The translations under genes and the position numbers were made by a program. A DNA stretch of 38,029 nucleotides. Source: Planctomycetota bacterium. GTDB lineage: Bacteria; Planctomycetota; UBA1135; GCA-002686595. The notes under the pieces were generated by a model. The model saw only the letters and a list, made by a program, of their open reading frames with translations, did no database searches and was not told the origin of the DNA. The stretch spans positions 1 to 38,029 of the forward strand of contig JAJDET010000288.1 in the NCBI GenBank assembly GCA_029259655.1. The letters run 5' to 3'. Every line of letters starts with the position of its first letter. The first letter of the stretch is position 1. Positions 22,406-30,630 of the stretch are shown here, piece by piece.

Positions 22406-24017
22406 ACGCCGCGATCCACTCGTCTTCGTGAACGAGCTGGAGCTCGGGCATGGCCCGGCACGCCTCCAGGACCTGACGTCCACGGTTCCCGAACACGCTC
22501 CTCCACTTCTCCGCGCGCGCCGAGTCCTCTCTCGCCATGGGGACGCGGCTGATGGCGTCGCGCTCGGCGCGAAGGTTCTTGTGCACGATCACGTAGTCGA
22601 CTCCGTCGAGGTGCCGGGCCAGGTCGGGCAGGAACAGGACGGAGCGAAAGCGGACCCCGGGAGCGCCGAACATCGGCTCCGTGCTCGCGACCCGAACCTC
22701 GTGACCGTGTCGGTAGTGGTACTGGGCGTAGACGGCGAAGGACCAGGACCGAGCCCAGGGCGCCTCGATCAAGGTCAGCTCGTCCTCGGACTCTTCCAGT
22801 GCGCGATAGAAGTCCGGGAAGCGCTCGGGCTCCGCGGTCCAGGGAGCCCCCGGAGTCGCGTACAGCGCGGTGTCGTTGGAGAACACGTTCCCCGGCCGGA
22901 AGACCAGCGGAAGCGGACCGAGACCGGTGACGGAGAGCAGCGACAGGAGGACGAACAGTCCGGTGGCCGCCTGCGAGGCGCGTTCTCCCCCAGCGCGCAC
23001 GAGCCATCCCGCGGCGCGCGCCTGCGCGGCGAGGCCGATCGACGTGAGGACGATCACCGCCGGCAAGCCCGCGATGCTGTAGCGGGCGGCGACCAGCGCT
23101 CGTGACGAGTGGAACGGACCGGCGGTCTGCACCCCGGCGATCTGCGCGAGCGTCACGCCCGCGAGCGCGACCACCAGCCAGCGACACCGACGAAACCCGC
23201 TCGCCAGGCCCACGAGCGACGACGCGAGGAGCCAGCAGAGGAGCGAGTCGTTCTGCGTTCCGAAGAGCGCGTGCAGCGCGCGCCACCAGACGCTGGGCGT
23301 CGGCGGGCCGGAGCTGCTCTTCATCGACACGAGCTCCATGAGCGACGCGAGTCCCGGCGCGAACAGGGCCGCGGCCACCCCGACCGCCACGGCCACGACG
23401 AGGAGCGAGCGCCGGCCCCAGTTGAACGCGGCGAAGAGAATCCACAGCGCGACGACGGCGGGAGCGGAGGTCACGTGAGAGAACGCGGCCAGCGCACTGG
23501 AGACCGCGAACAGGACTCCAGAGCGCCACGTCCGTCGCTCGACGAAGCCGTGCCAACCCACGAGAGCGAGGACCAGGAACAGCACGACCAGTCCGTAGGG
23601 GCGCGCGAACCGGCTGTAGAAGATCGCGAGCGGCAGGCTCGCGGCGAAGAATGCGGCGACGACGCCCTCGAGCCTCCCGAAGCAGGCTCGGGTCAGTCCG
23701 GCGACGGCCGGAATCGCCAGGACTCCGGCCAGGACGACGGGCAGGCGCAGCCCCCACTCCTCGAGCCCCACCGTGCGCAGGAGCACCCAGTCCCAGAGCG
23801 CCAGCGGGATGCTCGCGTCGGTGGCGTAGTAGTGAGAGGCGAGGTGAGCCGGACCGTGGCGAGCGGCGGCCTTGATCGTGTGGCTCTCGTCACCGAGGAC
23901 GACCTGGTCGCCGAGGTCCCATGCCCGCAACGCGAGCCCGACCGCCGAGGCGACGACGATCCAGGTGACGGTCGCGGCACGTCTCCCTTCCCGCTCCGTG
24001 TCCGGTGCTCGGTTCAC
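22392..24017 (-). CDS. GT39/ArnT-like polytopic glycosyltransferase
   Basis: The 541-residue protein has about 10-12 membrane helices in the first 400 residues and a soluble C-terminal domain. The first outer loop carries VVLGDESHTIKAA, with Asp43-Glu44 as the acidic pair typical of GT-C transferases that use polyprenyl-phosphate sugars (protein mannosyltransferase and ArnT group). Further along, AIFYSRFARPYG matches the conserved aromatic/Arg segment of that group. Likely action: moving a sugar from a lipid carrier to a surface acceptor; neither sugar nor acceptor can be named. The start is the GTG at 24017, which overlaps the stop of the upstream AftB-like gene as GTGA. It is the third gene of an operon with that gene and the antiporter. 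Confidence 0.82.
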   Translation of the reverse strand: MNRAPDTEREGRRAATVTWIVVASAVGLALRAWDLGDQVVLGDESHTIKAAARHGPAHLASHYYATDASIPLALWDWVLLRTVGLEEWGLRLPVVLAGVLAIPAVAGLTRACFGRLEGVVAAFFAASLPLAIFYSRFARPYGLVVLFLVLALVGWHGFVERRTWRSGVLFAVSSALAAFSHVTSAPAVVALWILFAAFNWGRRSLLVVAVAVGVAAALFAPGLASLMELVSMKSSSGPPTPSVWWRALHALFGTQNDSLLCWLLASSLVGLASGFRRCRWLVVALAGVTLAQIAGVQTAGPFHSSRALVAARYSIAGLPAVIVLTSIGLAAQARAAGWLVRAGGERASQAATGLFVLLSLLSVTGLGPLPLVFRPGNVFSNDTALYATPGAPWTAEPERFPDFYRALEESEDELTLIEAPWARSWSFAVYAQYHYRHGHEVRVASTEPMFGAPGVRFRSVLFLPDLARHLDGVDYVIVHKNLRAERDAISRVPMAREDSARAEKWRSVFGNRGRQVLEACRAMPELQLVHEDEWIAAFTPR

Positions 24018-25540
24018 GGGGAGCTCTCGTCCTCGGGAACGTAGCGGACGAGGAACAGCGAGGTTCCCGCGGAGAAGCCCTGCTCCGGGCGGAGCCGGTG
24101 ACGCTCGCCGGCGCCTCGCGGAGGGACGCGCGGCGAGGGCGCGTTGGAGGGGATGATCTGAGCGGCGAGATAGGTGGGGCGTCGCGGGAAGAAGAAGCGC
24201 GGTCTCACGAAGCGCTCGTGGCCGGGCGTCTCGCGCAAGCCCTCGGGAAGGGCGACCTCGTTGACCTCCCGGGTCACGAGCCCGCGCTGGTCGTGGATGA
24301 AGAGACCCGAGTAGTACCCCACCGCACCGATCGCGCCGAACACGATCGACTCTCCCTTGCGCGTGTTCTCGGCGAGGGCCCGGCCGAGCACCGACCAGCT
24401 CTCGGCTCGCTCACCCATTCCCTTCCACATCGCGTACTCGGTGACGTAGTCGTTGCCCCAACGGAAGTGCGCGCGGCGCAACAGCGTCTCGGGAAGCACG
24501 TGCCGGTCGAACGCCGGCAGGACGGAGCTCGCAGCGACGAGCACTCCCGCGACGAGCGCCGCGCCGCGGAAGCGCTCGACCGCTCGTTCGAGGGACACCC
24601 CGAAGAGCGCCGCGAGAAACGGGATCGCGGGGACGAAGAAGCGGCCCATCGTCATGAAGTCGCCTCCGACGAGGACCCCGTAGACGTACGTCGCGCCCAC
24701 CAGAGCGAGCGGCGGTCGGAGCGCCGGCCGACGCAGGGCCGTCGTGACGACGACCAGCGGGACGAGCAGCGCGGAGGGAAAGGCCAGCCAGTGGGTCGAG
24801 AGGTAGAGCGCGCCTCGGTACAGCGAGAGCGCGGAGAGGCCGACCTTCGCCCGGACCGTGTTCGGCAGCCAGTCCTCGTAGTAGGAGAGGCGCCAGAGGA
24901 CGTGCAGCACCACGAACACGACGGCGGTGGCTCCGACCGCGAGGGCAGCCCTCTGCAGCGACCGTCCCCCGTCCTTCCGCGGAACGAGGAACGCCGACCC
25001 GACGATGGCGAGGATGAAGTAGATCCCGTCGGCGCGCAGGGTCAGGGCTGCCACCGCGGCAAGGGCGGCCTGCACTGTCCGCGGCCGTGCACCGTGGAGT
25101 CGCTCGAAGACCGCGAACACGGCGAGCGCGAACGGCATTGTCCCGAGCCCGCCGGTCGACCAGACCGCGGCCGGGGAGAAGGTGGCGAAGAACAGGGCTG
25201 CCCCGCCGGCGGCGACTCCCCTCCCGCCGAGGCCCCTCATCGCGTACACGACCGACCAGACGAGGAGCAGCGCGCCGCACGCGGCGGTCGTCGCAGAGGA
25301 CCAGATCCGCGGGTCCCAGCCGAGCCCCTCGAAGATCGACATGACGAGGACCCAGCCGAGCTGCGTGTAGCCCTCGACCGGCGGCTCGACTCCCGCGTTG
25401 TAGGTGAGACCCAGGCCGCGGGCCAGGTTTGCGCTGTAGCGGAACACGATGAACGCGTCGTCGCACACGAAGCGCATGCGCCACACCAGGAGCCCGAAAA
25501 CGACCGCGGCCGGGGCGCAGACGCGCGCGATTTCACGCAT
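24014..25540 (-). CDS. AftB/GT89-like polytopic membrane glycosyltransferase
   Basis: The 508-residue protein has about 9-10 membrane helices and a soluble C-terminal part. The N-terminal loop FVCDDAFIVFRYSANLARGL and NAGVEPPVEGYTQLGWVL (Asp27-Asp28, Glu56) closely follow the pattern of the GT89 arabinofuranosyltransferase AftB of mycobacteria and of many uncharacterised bacterial relatives. The acidic pair is the probable catalytic or metal site, as in other GT-C enzymes. Outside Actinobacteria the sugar donor is not known. The ATG at 25540 overlaps the antiporter stop by 8 bases (ATGCGTGA), and its own stop overlaps the next gene by 4, so the three genes are likely translated together. Confidence 0.8.
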   Translation of the reverse strand: MREIARVCAPAAVVFGLLVWRMRFVCDDAFIVFRYSANLARGLGLTYNAGVEPPVEGYTQLGWVLVMSIFEGLGWDPRIWSSATTAACGALLLVWSVVYAMRGLGGRGVAAGGAALFFATFSPAAVWSTGGLGTMPFALAVFAVFERLHGARPRTVQAALAAVAALTLRADGIYFILAIVGSAFLVPRKDGGRSLQRAALAVGATAVVFVVLHVLWRLSYYEDWLPNTVRAKVGLSALSLYRGALYLSTHWLAFPSALLVPLVVVTTALRRPALRPPLALVGATYVYGVLVGGDFMTMGRFFVPAIPFLAALFGVSLERAVERFRGAALVAGVLVAASSVLPAFDRHVLPETLLRRAHFRWGNDYVTEYAMWKGMGERAESWSVLGRALAENTRKGESIVFGAIGAVGYYSGLFIHDQRGLVTREVNEVALPEGLRETPGHERFVRPRFFFPRRPTYLAAQIIPSNAPSPRVPPRGAGERHRLRPEQGFSAGTSLFLVRYVPEDESSP

Positions 25541-27617
25541 CGGTGGACACGCTCGTTCGCCGATTCGACGGGCCGGATTCCTCGGCGCGCCGCGCGAGGC
25601 TCGCCTGTGCCAGCCGCACGGCTTCGTGCGCCCCGACGATCGCGAGGACGTCGCCCGCTTCCAGGCGCTCGCGCCCCGTCGGCAACAGGATCTTCGCCTC
25701 CCCGCGCTGGATCGCGACCACCGTCGCGCCGGTCTGGGCGCGCAGGTCGAGCTCCGCCAGCGTCCGCCCGACAGCGACGCCTTCGGCACGCAGCGGGATG
25801 GACCGCGCCGTCTCCAGACCGGGCATGAGGCCCGGCTCACCCTCGGTCAGGTCGTCGCCGGTGGACTGGCGGACGAGGAGCTCCGCCAGTTCCTCGGCTC
25901 CGGAGCGGTACTCTGCCTCGATCGCGCCGGCGTTGCGCCACAGGAGGAGCACGACCGCGATCACGGCGAGCCCCAGGAGCCCCATCCCGTAAGCCTCGTC
26001 CATCAGGGGTCGCAGGACGGCGATCGACGGGACCCCGACGGCCAGGAGGGCGACGAGCCCCACCATCAGACGGCCGGTGTGCGCCGCGAGGCGCGCCGCC
26101 GGAGTGGGCTCCTGGTAGCGGCTCAGCACGCTGACACCGAACCGGTTCGCGAGCGCGAGCGCATTCCGAACCAGGCCGATCACCATCGGCATGCCGATGG
26201 CGAGGACGGCGAACACGACCGCGTAGGGAGCGATGCTCGCCGAGATCTGGAACTGCGCCTCCACCCAAACCATCACGTCGGGCAGCCACGCGACGCTCGC
26301 TCCGAGCAGGAGCACGAGACCGACGCCGTCGAATGCCAGTGCCCGCAACGCTCGCCGCACGGGCGTGCGCCGTTCCGGGTCCGTCTGCCCCGCGTGGAAG
26401 CGTTCGAGCCATGCCTCGTAGAGCGACAGGAGGGCCCGGATGCGCGCGGGCAGACGCCGATCGACGGAGTGGACCACGCGGTCCGCAGCGCCGAGGAAGA
26501 GCGGTGTGGTGAAGCTCGTGAGCACGGCGACCGTGACGAGGATCGGTTGCAGCTCCGGGCGCACGGCTCCGGCCTGGATCCCGATGGCCGCCAGGATGAA
26601 GGCGAACTCACCGATCTGACCGAGCGCGAGCCCGGCGGTCAGGCTGCGGCGCAGGCCGAGCCCCGAGAGGAGTCCTGCACTCGAGACACTGGCGAGCTGG
26701 GCGACGATCACCACGACGAAAATGAGCAGCGAACTAGGCAGGACCTGCATCGCGAGCCGCGGATCGACGGTCATGCCGATGGACACGAAGAACACCGCCG
26801 CGAACACGTCGCGAAGCGGTTGCAGGATCGGCTCGATGCGCGCCGCTCGACCGGACTCCGAGACCAGGACGCCCGCGATGAACGCGCCGAGTGCGACGGA
26901 GTAACCGAGCTCCTGGGCCAGGAGCGCGAGCCCGAAGCAAAGACCGATGGAGACGACGGCCATGAGCTCGCGGTTCCGCGTACGAACGACCGCGCGAATC
27001 ATGCGGGGCACGGCCAGCAGACCGCCGACCGTCATCACGAGCAGCACGGCCACGAGCTGCGCGAGCGTCGCGACGACGTCCGCCGGCGCCAGCCCGCCGC
27101 CCAGCGCAACCACGGTCATGGCGGCGATCAGTGCGATCGCGAGAACGTCCTGGACCACGAGCACGCCGAAGACGTGCTCGCGCACGTCGCGCGCGACGGT
27201 GACCTGCTCGAAGACCTTGCTGACCACCATCGTGCTCGAGATGGCGATGCACGCGCCGAGGAAGACGGATTCGACCGTGCCCCAGTCCAGGAGCTGGCCG
27301 AGGGAGAAGCCGCACCAGGCCAGGAAGCCCACCTGCAGGACTCCCGTGAGCCCGGAGACTGGCAGGACGCGCAGGAACTTGGCGATCCGGAACTCGAGCC
27401 CGACGGCGAACATCACGAGCACGACGCCGAAATCCGCCAGCGCCCCGACCCGTTCGGGGTCCGCGAACACCGGGATCGGGATGTACGGGCCGACGATCAA
27501 CCCCGCCGCGAGGTAGCCGAGCACGGTCGACTGCCGCGCCGCCCGGGCGACGACGGCCGTCAGGGCGGCCACGCACAGGACGAGGGCCAGGTCGGCGACG
27601 AAGACGGAGCCGTGCAT
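25533..27617 (-). CDS. CPA2-family cation/proton antiporter with TrkA-C domain
   Basis: The 694-residue protein is of the KefB/Na+-H+ exchanger type. About 12 membrane helices cover residues 5-390 with GYLAAGLIVGP, FGVVLVMFAVGLEF (residues 63-76), AISSTMVVSK and GVLVVQDVLAI (Asp157, the usual charged residue in the ion path). Four extra helices follow at about 425-570, and a cytoplasmic TrkA-C/RCK-C regulatory domain at about 600-680 (ATVVAIQRGEAKILLPTGRE and LEAGDVLAIVGAHEAVRLAQ). It lacks the N-terminal-type RCK nucleotide domain seen in KefB/C. It probably exchanges K+ or Na+ for protons. As the first gene of the operon, it may help sustain ion balance for the two glycosyltransferases, but this link is a guess. 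The ATG at 27617 is divergent from the YfhO-like gene. Confidence 0.88.
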   Translation of the reverse strand: MHGSVFVADLALVLCVAALTAVVARAARQSTVLGYLAAGLIVGPYIPIPVFADPERVGALADFGVVLVMFAVGLEFRIAKFLRVLPVSGLTGVLQVGFLAWCGFSLGQLLDWGTVESVFLGACIAISSTMVVSKVFEQVTVARDVREHVFGVLVVQDVLAIALIAAMTVVALGGGLAPADVVATLAQLVAVLLVMTVGGLLAVPRMIRAVVRTRNRELMAVVSIGLCFGLALLAQELGYSVALGAFIAGVLVSESGRAARIEPILQPLRDVFAAVFFVSIGMTVDPRLAMQVLPSSLLIFVVVIVAQLASVSSAGLLSGLGLRRSLTAGLALGQIGEFAFILAAIGIQAGAVRPELQPILVTVAVLTSFTTPLFLGAADRVVHSVDRRLPARIRALLSLYEAWLERFHAGQTDPERRTPVRRALRALAFDGVGLVLLLGASVAWLPDVMVWVEAQFQISASIAPYAVVFAVLAIGMPMVIGLVRNALALANRFGVSVLSRYQEPTPAARLAAHTGRLMVGLVALLAVGVPSIAVLRPLMDEAYGMGLLGLAVIAVVLLLWRNAGAIEAEYRSGAEELAELLVRQSTGDDLTEGEPGLMPGLETARSIPLRAEGVAVGRTLAELDLRAQTGATVVAIQRGEAKILLPTGRERLEAGDVLAIVGAHEAVRLAQASLARRAEESGPSNRRTSVSTDA

Positions 27618-27778
27618 GGAACCGCGCCAATTCTGCGCCGCGCCGGTGCCCGCGGCACGCGTCCGCGGCGATCTCCAGTCCGGATTCGCGCGAACCGACT
27701 CGAGAGGCTCGGGCCGAGACCCGTTGGCAGGGCGTTGCCGACGTGGGGTACGTTAGGAGGGGCTCCCCCACCGCCTTC

Positions 27779-27805
27779 ATGCCCATCTCCCGGCCGACCG
27801 CCTAG
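27779..27805 (+). other. Eight-codon mini-ORF abutting the next start codon
   Basis: ATG at 27779, eight sense codons and a TAG at 27803-27805, directly followed by the ATG of the YfhO-like gene in the same frame. An AGGAGG (27755-27760) is 18 bases before this ATG, too far for a normal site. It could support stop-restart translation, or show that the original start was here and a stop codon arose. It may also be chance. Confidence 0.3.
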
Positions 27806-29653
27806 ATGCAGCCCTCTTCGGAGCCCTCCTTCCCGGTCCGTGTCCGGGGCGCCCTCCTCCTCGGCCTGGGCATCGTGCTCGCGAACGCCGGGTACCTGCA
27901 CTGGCTCTGGAAGTACTTCGACCACTGGGGGATCTGGGACTGGGACCTGCAGCTGGCCCTGTTCGAGTCCGCCCGCCGGAGCCTCGTGGTCCACGGACAG
28001 CTCCCGCTCTGGAACCCCTGGCTGGGCGGCGGGACGAGCCTGGTCGGTCACCCGCTCGGCAACAGCTATTCGCCGAGCTTCCTCCTCCCGCTCGTGCTGG
28101 GAACCATCCCGGGCGTCAAGCTGACGATCCTGCTCTACCTCTCCGTCGCGCAGGTCGGGGTCTACCTCCTCGCCAGGCGCCTCTCGCTCGACACCCTGCC
28201 CGCGGCGCTGTCGGCGCTCCTCTTCTCCTGGGGCGGCGTCTTCGCGCAGCACCTCACCCACGGGCACATCGGCTGGATCGGATACGGGTGGGTGCCGTTC
28301 ACGCTCGTCGCCCTGCACGGCATGACGCACAGGATCGATGCGAAGAACGTCGGCGCGGCGGCCTTCTTCCTCGCGCTCGCCTGGCTCGACGGAGGCCCCT
28401 ACCACTACGTCTACGTCCCCCTCTTCGTCTCGCTCTACGCGGCCGCGCTGGCGCTGCGCGAGCGCACACTGCGGCCGTTGCTCGCCCTTCCGCTCCTGGG
28501 CGCCTTCGCGATCGCGATCGCCGCCATCGAGGTCGTTCCCGTCGCCGAGATGATCCGGGAGTACCCGCGCAAGACGATCGCCGCCTCGGACTTCTACGGC
28601 GTGCCGTTCGAGCCCACTGCGGCCGGCCTGCTCTACGACGCGTTCCTCTCGCGCGCGCAGGCCCACGACCCCGACCTGTGGATGCCATACGTGGTGAACG
28701 TCGGGGCGTACGTAGGCCTTCTGCCGGTCTTGCTCGCCGCCGTCGGCCTCGTCGGTCGCCTGCGCACGGCGTGGCCCGTGGCACTGCTCCTGGTCGTCGT
28801 CCTTCTGATCTGTCTGCACGGGACGCTGCCCATCGATCCGTGGCAGTGGCTCCACCGACTGCCGGGCTTCGACTCGATGAAGGTCCCGATGCGTTTTCGG
28901 ATCTTCGCGCTCCTGTGCCTCGCCCTGCTCGCGGGGTTCGGGCTGGAGACCCTGATCGGGCTCTTCCCCAGGATCGCGCCCTGGATCGCAGGCGGCGTCC
29001 TCGCGTTCGTCGGCGTCGACCTGTTCCTGGTCAACGCGCCCGTCTACGAGGCGGGGTTCTCCATCCCCCCCATTCAGGTCAAGGAGCGGGAGTTCCGCCA
29101 GCACCGCAACTCGCCGTATCGCTCGAAGTACATGCGGACCGCGCGGGTCCCGCTCTGGCGCAACTGGCCATCCGCCTCGCTCCCGACCGTGATGCAGAAC
29201 GTGGGAGTGATCCAGGACTTCCTGCCGACTTCCTGGCCCGCCCATGCGCTCCACTTCCGTCATCGCAACTACCCCGGGTCGGAGGTCGTCGCGCTGGCGG
29301 CCGAGGCCGAGGTCGTGGAGTTCGAGCTGACGCCGAACCGGATCCGCTTCACGAAGACCGGGGTGGGCGGCCTCGTCGTGATCAACCAGAACTACCTTCA
29401 CGGATGGACCGTGGCGGAGGGCCGGGCCGGGGAGCCGATGGCCCACGAGGGACTGCTCGCCGTGCCCGTTCCGGCCGGCGAGCACTCGGTCACCCTGACC
29501 TACCGACCGCTCGCGTTCATGATCGCGGCACCGGTCTCCGCCCTGGCCCTCGCGGCACTCCTCGTCATCACGCTCCGCGGCAGGAAGAGGGTCGGGCCCC
29601 CTCCCTCATCGAGCCCGGGTGCGCGCGCCCATCAGGCTCGAGTCGCGGAGTAA
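27806..29653 (+). CDS. YfhO-like polytopic membrane protein
   Basis: The 615-residue protein has about 12 membrane helices over residues 12-400, a soluble beta-rich segment (about 410-580), and a last helix near 570-590. The first outer loop reads HWGIWDWDLQLALFESAR and then GQLPLWNPWLGGGTSLVGHP; together with WVPFTLVALHGM this fits the YfhO family, which is GT-C-like and uses lipid-linked sugars. Acidic residues in IWDWDLQ are candidates for the catalytic site. The C-terminal TYRPLAFMIAAPVSALAL is the normal final helix of the family. No good ribosome site precedes the ATG at 27806, which follows a TAG directly. Its last 48 bases overlap the end of the SGNH gene on the other strand. Its paralogue (13395-15563) belongs to a kinase operon. 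Confidence 0.85.
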   Translation: MQPSSEPSFPVRVRGALLLGLGIVLANAGYLHWLWKYFDHWGIWDWDLQLALFESARRSLVVHGQLPLWNPWLGGGTSLVGHPLGNSYSPSFLLPLVLGTIPGVKLTILLYLSVAQVGVYLLARRLSLDTLPAALSALLFSWGGVFAQHLTHGHIGWIGYGWVPFTLVALHGMTHRIDAKNVGAAAFFLALAWLDGGPYHYVYVPLFVSLYAAALALRERTLRPLLALPLLGAFAIAIAAIEVVPVAEMIREYPRKTIAASDFYGVPFEPTAAGLLYDAFLSRAQAHDPDLWMPYVVNVGAYVGLLPVLLAAVGLVGRLRTAWPVALLLVVVLLICLHGTLPIDPWQWLHRLPGFDSMKVPMRFRIFALLCLALLAGFGLETLIGLFPRIAPWIAGGVLAFVGVDLFLVNAPVYEAGFSIPPIQVKEREFRQHRNSPYRSKYMRTARVPLWRNWPSASLPTVMQNVGVIQDFLPTSWPAHALHFRHRNYPGSEVVALAAEAEVVEFELTPNRIRFTKTGVGGLVVINQNYLHGWTVAEGRAGEPMAHEGLLAVPVPAGEHSVTLTYRPLAFMIAAPVSALALAALLVITLRGRKRVGPPPSSSPGARAHQARVAE

Positions 29654-30619
29654 GCGATCGCGGATGGCCTCGGCCGCGACGCGGTGGCCGAAGACGCTGG
29701 GGTGCGCCGCGTCCATGGGGTTCATGAGGCGCGCCTGGGGATGCTCGGCGTAGGCGTCGAGCAGATCGAGCACCGCGAGTCCGGAGGACCGGGCGGCCTC
29801 GGCGACCTGCTCGTGCAGGTCGCGCGACGCGTACTCGGGTTTCCCGAGCTGGAAGAGCCTCGGGAAGATCACGACGAGGCACGGGACGCCTCTCTCGCGC
29901 GTCGCCCGGTCGATCTCAGTGAATCCCTCGACGACTCCGGCCCAGGCGTCCTCGGCGTACAGGTCGCGCAACCCGGCCTCGATCTCGTCCCCCCCATCCA
30001 TGCCCGTCGCGCGCGCGACGACCTCGAGCACGCGCGACCGCTCCCACCAGCTCGGCTTCCCGAAGTGTCGGTGCAGCGGCTGCAGACCGCGGTCGTCGAC
30101 GTCGTTCAGCGCGTATCCGAGCACGACGAGCGCCGGGTCCCACGCGAGCACCCTGTGCCGCAGGACCGCCACCTCGTCGCGCGTCGAGTACCCTCCCACG
30201 CCGAAGTTCAGCACTTCGATGCCCGGGGATCCCTCGGAAGTCAGGTCGTTCAGGAGCTTCTCCAGGACCGCGGGGTAGGCCTGGTCGGCCTCGACCGCGA
30301 AGCCGAAGGTGTTCGAGTCGCCGACGACCGCGATGCGCACCAGATCGGGCGTCCCCCGAGGCGCGGGCTCGCGGCCGCGCATTCCGTACGAGTTGATCCG
30401 GACGGCGACGCCCCGGTGCCGCCCCTCGCCCCCGGGGGTCAGCTCGTAGGAGAGTCCGGGCACTTCGGAGGGCCTGTGCAGGAGGCCCCGCCACATGCCT
30501 CCCTCGCCGGTCGGCTCGCCGGCCGGCCCGAGGACCCGAAGCACGACCTCGGCGACGAGGACCGCCGCGAGCACGGACCCGGAAACGGCGAAGGCACGCG
30601 TGGACACGATCCTCGTCAT
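29606..30619 (-). CDS. SGNH/GDSL-family hydrolase, membrane-anchored
   Basis: The 337-residue protein has an N-terminal membrane helix (about 8-30) and a complete SGNH core: block I IAVVGDSNTFGFAV (Ser102), block II NFGVGGYST (Asn138), block III LGYALNDVDD (Asn172) and block V MDAAHPSVFGH (Asp303, His306). The likely job is hydrolysis or transfer of acyl groups outside the membrane; the substrate is unknown. The ATG at 30619 has AAGGGG just upstream and lies 11 bases after the stop of the histidine kinase gene, so both are probably one operon. This links the enzyme to a sensory protein that may control it or share its signal. The 3' end overlaps the YfhO-like gene by 48 bases tail to tail. 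Confidence 0.88.
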   Translation of the reverse strand: MTRIVSTRAFAVSGSVLAAVLVAEVVLRVLGPAGEPTGEGGMWRGLLHRPSEVPGLSYELTPGGEGRHRGVAVRINSYGMRGREPAPRGTPDLVRIAVVGDSNTFGFAVEADQAYPAVLEKLLNDLTSEGSPGIEVLNFGVGGYSTRDEVAVLRHRVLAWDPALVVLGYALNDVDDRGLQPLHRHFGKPSWWERSRVLEVVARATGMDGGDEIEAGLRDLYAEDAWAGVVEGFTEIDRATRERGVPCLVVIFPRLFQLGKPEYASRDLHEQVAEAARSSGLAVLDLLDAYAEHPQARLMNPMDAAHPSVFGHRVAAEAIRDRLLRDSSLMGARTRAR

Positions 30620-30630
30620 CCCCTTGGAGG

